Assembly (NCBI GenBank): GCA_016936035.1
Contig: JAFGPU010000433.1
Span: forward strand, 1 to 8,488
DNA length: 8,488 bases
Reading direction: 5' to 3'
Origin: Acidimicrobiales bacterium
GTDB taxonomy: Bacteria; Actinomycetota; Acidimicrobiia; Acidimicrobiales; VFJN01
The notes beneath the pieces were generated by a model, which made no database searches, was not told the DNA's origin, and saw only the letters and a program-made list of their open reading frames with translations. Made by a program: the position numbers and the translations under genes. Positions 5,872 to 8,488 of the stretch are shown here, in pieces. Position 1 is the stretch's first letter. Every line of letters starts with the position of its first letter.

Positions 5872-7299
5872 TCACACCTCCGCCTCGGCTGCCTGCATCG
5901 CCGCCCGTTCCCTCTCGAGCAGCTGGTTCTCCTCGTAGATGGCGATGACGATGGCGCGGGCGTCTTCCTCGAGCGTGTGCCGGGCCCGCAGCAGCAGGAG
6001 CAGGCCGAAGATGACGGGCGGGAACGTCAGGTAGAAGGCGGTGACGAGCGATCCGGTCAGTGACGACAGCGCGCCGACCAGCACCGGGGCCAGCGCCATG
6101 CCGAAGATCGAGGTGGTCAGCGCCATCGCCGACGCCCCGACACCCCGCGAGTCGGGCGGCACCACGTCGAGCATGGCAGCCCGCAGGCCCGGGGCGGCGC
6201 CCGCCGCGGCGGTCACGCCGAGGAACTGCAGCGCCACCCGGATGGCCACGGGCTCGACCGCGAACGAGACCATCACGAGGATGGCGCAGGTGACCGCCGA
6301 CCACACCACGATGACGATGCGGCCGCCCTTCCACAGGTGGTGGTAGCGGTCGGAGAACAGTCCGCCGCCCAGCGTGCCGATGAGGCCGCCCACCCCGAGC
6401 AGGCCGCCGGTGACGGCCGTGGCCTCGGTGACGGTCATGCCCGAGTAGCGCTCGTGGTAGATCGCCAGCCACGTCCCGACGCCCGACACCGTGAACAGCA
6501 GCGCGGCCACGCCCACGAGCACGTAGCGCATGGTGCGGATGCCGGCGATCATCTTGAGCTGGGTGACCAGCTCGGTGATCGCCAGGTGGGCGAACTGCCG
6601 CACGTTCAGGCCCTCGGCGCCGCTGGCCCGCTCGACCGGCCGTGGGGGGAGGGCGTCGATCTCGGCCCACGTCATCGATGCGGGCAGCTCGGCCTCGCCC
6701 CGGCGGGGTTCGCGCAGGCGGAACACCGCGATGGCGACCAGGGCCCCGGGGATGCCGACCACGGCGAACGCCCAGCGCCAGCCGACGGTCTCGCCGACCC
6801 AACCACCGAGCGCCAGGCCGATGCCGCCCCCGAGGAAGAAGCTGACCTGCTGGAACGAGAACACCCGCGCCCGCATCCGCGACGGGTAGCTGTCCCCCAG
6901 GTACGAGGTCGAGGCCGGGTCGTCGACGGCCTGGCCGATGCCCATGGCCGCCCGTGCCACCAGCAGGTTGGCGTAGTTGATCGCCGTGGCCGACAGCAGG
7001 ATGAGGCCGCTCCAGCTCAGGAGCGTCCACCCGATGACGCGGTTGCGGCGGTAGTGGTCGGCGACGTAACCGGCGGGGATGGCGGCGAACGCGCTGACGA
7101 AGACGAAGATCGACGACAGCAGCCCCAGCTCGGTGTCGCTCAGGCCCCACTCCTTCTCGAGGATGGGCAGCACGCCGCGCGCCACCGACACGTCGATCTG
7201 GTCGACCAGGCTGACCATGGCCATCACGACGAGGGGCGTGAGCGGGAAGCGGCGGCCCTCGACCCGGCTCGTTCGGCGATCGCTCGTCATGTCACCCAT
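5872..7299 (-). CDS. MFS transporter, Spinster-like
   Basis: This encodes a 475-aa membrane transporter with about 12 hydrophobic helices. The ATG at 7297-7299 has GGGAG 10 nt upstream. A second ATG three codons later would be too far from it. TM1 carries VDQIDVSVARGVLP (residues 32-45). The loop between TM2 and TM3 carries MFS motif A, GYVADHYRRNR (77-87). TM4 has R116 in ARAAMGIGQAVDDPAS. A hydrophilic cytoplasmic stretch between the two halves contains MTWAEIDALPPRPVE. The charged C-terminal tail, LEEDARAIVIAIYEENQLLERERAAMQ, is likely helical. The layout resembles Spinster-like MFS proteins, where the TM4 motif usually reads GxGEA. Here it is GIGQA, which replaces the acidic residue. The substrate is unknown; lipids or hydrophobic organic acids are plausible. 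The gene is divergent from an amidohydrolase with a KstR-like operator, which suggests import or export for the same catabolic route. Confidence 0.9.
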   Translation of the reverse strand: MGDMTSDRRTSRVEGRRFPLTPLVVMAMVSLVDQIDVSVARGVLPILEKEWGLSDTELGLLSSIFVFVSAFAAIPAGYVADHYRRNRVIGWTLLSWSGLILLSATAINYANLLVARAAMGIGQAVDDPASTSYLGDSYPSRMRARVFSFQQVSFFLGGGIGLALGGWVGETVGWRWAFAVVGIPGALVAIAVFRLREPRRGEAELPASMTWAEIDALPPRPVERASGAEGLNVRQFAHLAITELVTQLKMIAGIRTMRYVLVGVAALLFTVSGVGTWLAIYHERYSGMTVTEATAVTGGLLGVGGLIGTLGGGLFSDRYHHLWKGGRIVIVVWSAVTCAILVMVSFAVEPVAIRVALQFLGVTAAAGAAPGLRAAMLDVVPPDSRGVGASAMALTTSIFGMALAPVLVGALSSLTGSLVTAFYLTFPPVIFGLLLLLRARHTLEEDARAIVIAIYEENQLLERERAAMQAAEAEV

Positions 7300-7323
7300 C
7301 GATGGTCGGCTCCCAGCGACGAC

Positions 7324-7352
7324 ACACTACTCGCACACGGGGTGCAACAAGA
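7324..7352 (-). promoter_or_regulatory. Candidate promoter of the MFS gene
   Basis: On the minus strand, TAGTGT (7324-7329) fits the TANNNT form of an actinobacterial -10. TCTTGT (7347-7352) lies 17 bp upstream as a poor -35. Transcription would start near 7317, and the short leader would contain the GGGAG ribosome binding site at 7310-7314. This is a prediction by pattern only. Confidence 0.35.
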
Positions 7353-7414
7353 CCGCAGCGACTCCCTGGCCATCCCGGCTGTCGCCGACCAGATCGCTGA
7401 CGGTTCCCTCCGAC

Positions 7415-7428
7415 TAGAACGTGTTCTA
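7415..7428. promoter_or_regulatory. KstR-like palindromic operator
   Basis: TAGAACGTGTTCTA is a perfect 6-bp inverted repeat around a 2-bp centre. It satisfies every fixed position of TNNAACNNGTTNNA, the pattern established for KstR, the TetR-family repressor of cholesterol catabolism in mycobacteria and rhodococci. It overlaps the predicted -10 of the amidohydrolase gene, so a bound repressor would block it. It lies 115 bp from the MFS start and might influence that gene too. No regulator gene is in the window, so the binding protein could be another TetR-type factor. Confidence 0.7.
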
Positions 7429-7432
7429 CAGT
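7427..7432 (+). promoter_or_regulatory. -10 element of a probable leaderless promoter
   Basis: TACAGT fits TANNNT and lies 6 nt before the ATG at 7439. Transcription would therefore start at or next to the A of the start codon. No clear -35 is visible. The nearest Shine-Dalgarno-like GAGG ends only 1 nt before the ATG, too close to act normally. Confidence 0.5.
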
Positions 7433-7438
7433 CGAGGT

Positions 7439-8488
7439 ATGACCACCGCCGGGCCCGACATCCCGAAGATCATCTCGGTCGACGACCACGTGGTCGAGCC
7501 GCCCGACCTGTGGACCAAGCGCCTGCCCGCCAAGTACGCGGAGATCGGGCCCCGGGTCGTGCGCGACCGGGCCAAGTTCAGCTTCACCGGCGGGGTGTTC
7601 AGCTACGAGAAGGGCGTGCCCGACGGCGAGTGGTGCGACTGGTGGCTCTACGACGACCTCGTCTACCCGTTCCCCAAGCTGTCGGCCGCCGTCGGCTTCG
7701 ACGAGCTCGACGTCACCCCCACCACCTACGACGACATCCGCCCCGGGTGCTGGATCCAGTCGGAGCGCCTGGCGGACATGACCGCCAACCACGTCGACGC
7801 ATCGATCTGCTTCCCCAACACGCTCCCCCGGTTCTGCGGGCAGACCTTCTACGAGCAGGGCGTGAAGCGCGAGGGCGGCGACCCGGAGCTCGCGCTGCTG
7901 TGCGTCAAGGCCTACAACGACTGGATGATCGAGGAGTGGTGCGGCGGCGAGGGCAAGGGCCGCCTCATCCCCCTCACGATGATCCCCCTGTGGGACGCCG
8001 AGCTGGCCGCCGACGAGGTGCGGCGCTGCGCGGCGCTCGGCAGCCACGCCGTCGCCTTCTCCGAGAACCCCCACCCCCTCGGCCTGCCGTCGATCCACAC
8101 CGACCACTGGGACCCGTTCTTCACCGCCTGCCAGGAGACCGAGACCGTGGTGTGCATGCACATCGGCTCGTCGTCGCGGATGCCGGCCACCTCGCCCGAC
8201 GCGCCGTTCATCGTGTCGTCGACGCTCACGTTCCAGAACGCGATGGGCTCGATGCTCGACTTCATCTTCTCGGGCACGCTCGAGCGGTTCCCGACCCTCA
8301 AGATCGCCTACTCCGAAGGCCAGGTCGGCTGGATGCCCTACGTGCTCGAACGGGCCGACAAGCTGTGGGCCGAGCGCAGTGACAACAGCTTCGGCACGTC
8401 GCTGCCCAACCCGCCGACCAGCTACATCCCCGGGCGCATCTACGGCTGCATCTTCGACGACGAGACCGGCCTGCGGAACCGCGACGCC
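7439..8488 (+). CDS. Amidohydrolase-2 family metal-dependent hydrolase (3' end outside window)
   Basis: The frame is open from ATG 7439 to the right edge, giving 350 residues with no stop. The start is supported by the promoter layout and by family-typical sequence beginning soon after it. The N-terminal IISVDDHVVEPPDLW (residues 11-25) contains the metal-site-like D15, H17 and E20. FPNTLPRFCGQTF, AYNDWMIEEW and GRLIPLTMIPLWD follow, then MHIGSSSRMP with H241 and AYSEGQVGWMPYVLERAD with E293. These features indicate the TIM-barrel amidohydrolase-2 (PF04909-type) family, which includes decarboxylases and C-C or C-N hydrolases of ring and acyl compounds. The expected C-terminal Asp region is beyond the edge, so completeness of the active site cannot be judged. 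Substrate is unknown. The KstR-like operator hints at steroid or lipid catabolism. Confidence 0.9.
   Translation, partial: MTTAGPDIPKIISVDDHVVEPPDLWTKRLPAKYAEIGPRVVRDRAKFSFTGGVFSYEKGVPDGEWCDWWLYDDLVYPFPKLSAAVGFDELDVTPTTYDDIRPGCWIQSERLADMTANHVDASICFPNTLPRFCGQTFYEQGVKREGGDPELALLCVKAYNDWMIEEWCGGEGKGRLIPLTMIPLWDAELAADEVRRCAALGSHAVAFSENPHPLGLPSIHTDHWDPFFTACQETETVVCMHIGSSSRMPATSPDAPFIVSSTLTFQNAMGSMLDFIFSGTLERFPTLKIAYSEGQVGWMPYVLERADKLWAERSDNSFGTSLPNPPTSYIPGRIYGCIFDDETGLRNRDA

Noticed and set aside
4575..5948. A 457-codon plus-strand open frame opposite the PhoX-family gene
   Set aside because: The minus-strand frame has a Tat signal and clear family motifs. The opposite frame is compositionally odd and has no ribosome binding site or domain.
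5729..7150. A 473-codon minus-strand frame overlapping the MFS gene
   Set aside because: It is an Arg/Gly/His-rich shifted reading of the MFS gene and has no membrane segments.
7333..7345. GCAC/GTGC inverted repeat near the MFS promoter as an operator
   Set aside because: Only 4 bp per arm, expected by chance in this composition, and not centred on the promoter.
7415..7428. A LexA/SOS-box reading of the palindrome
   Set aside because: Actinobacterial SOS boxes have CGAAC and GTTCG separated by 4 bp. This site has AGAAC and GTTCT separated by 2 bp, which fits the KstR pattern.
6337..8382. A 681-codon plus-strand open frame across the MFS and amidohydrolase region
   Set aside because: It is antisense to the MFS gene and out of frame with the amidohydrolase. 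It is His/Arg/Asp-rich with no recognisable domain, a usual artefact of high GC.

Overview
The window is GC-rich DNA with strong G/C at third codon positions, GGAGG-type ribosome binding sites, a Tat-exported phosphatase and a possible leaderless gene. This suggests a free-living, high-GC actinobacterium (Actinomycetota). An Acidimicrobiia-like member is possible but cannot be proved from this sequence. No tRNA, rRNA, CRISPR array, insertion sequence or phage gene is visible. All genes look chromosomal and metabolic or regulatory.

Left part (1-4095): a partial Asp/Pro-rich protein enters from the left edge and ends at 329. After a GC-rich hairpin region comes an envelope-signalling module. 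Two minus-strand genes encode a 109-aa membrane-anchored PepSY-domain protein (410-739) and a 265-aa lipoprotein (843-1640). Divergent to them is a plus-strand two-component operon: an OmpR/PhoB-type response regulator (1785-2462) overlapping a 547-aa sensor histidine kinase (2452-4095). Each of the three transcription units is preceded by a copy of the same 18-bp tandem operator. It consists of two 7-bp half-sites, G(G/T)TCAGC and GTTCAGG, separated by 4 bp, and each copy lies exactly 10 bp upstream of a weak -10-like hexamer. This is the geometry of PhoB-type pho boxes. The simplest reading is that the response regulator activates its own operon, the lipoprotein and the PepSY protein as one small autoregulated regulon.

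Middle part (4096-5871): a short convergent intergenic region with a hairpin, then a minus-strand, Tat-exported PhoX/DUF839-family protein (4179-5768). Its upstream region holds an AT-rich tract flanked by 8-bp direct repeats.

Right part (5872-8488): a minus-strand MFS transporter resembling the Spinster-like group (5872-7299) is divergent from an amidohydrolase-2 family gene that runs off the right edge (7439-8488). The amidohydrolase promoter contains a perfect 14-bp palindrome, TAGAACGTGTTCTA. It fits the published KstR operator pattern TNNAACNNGTTNNA and overlaps a TANNNT -10 placed so close to the ATG that the mRNA is probably leaderless. This suggests that the right-hand genes belong to a TetR-controlled lipid or steroid catabolic regulon.
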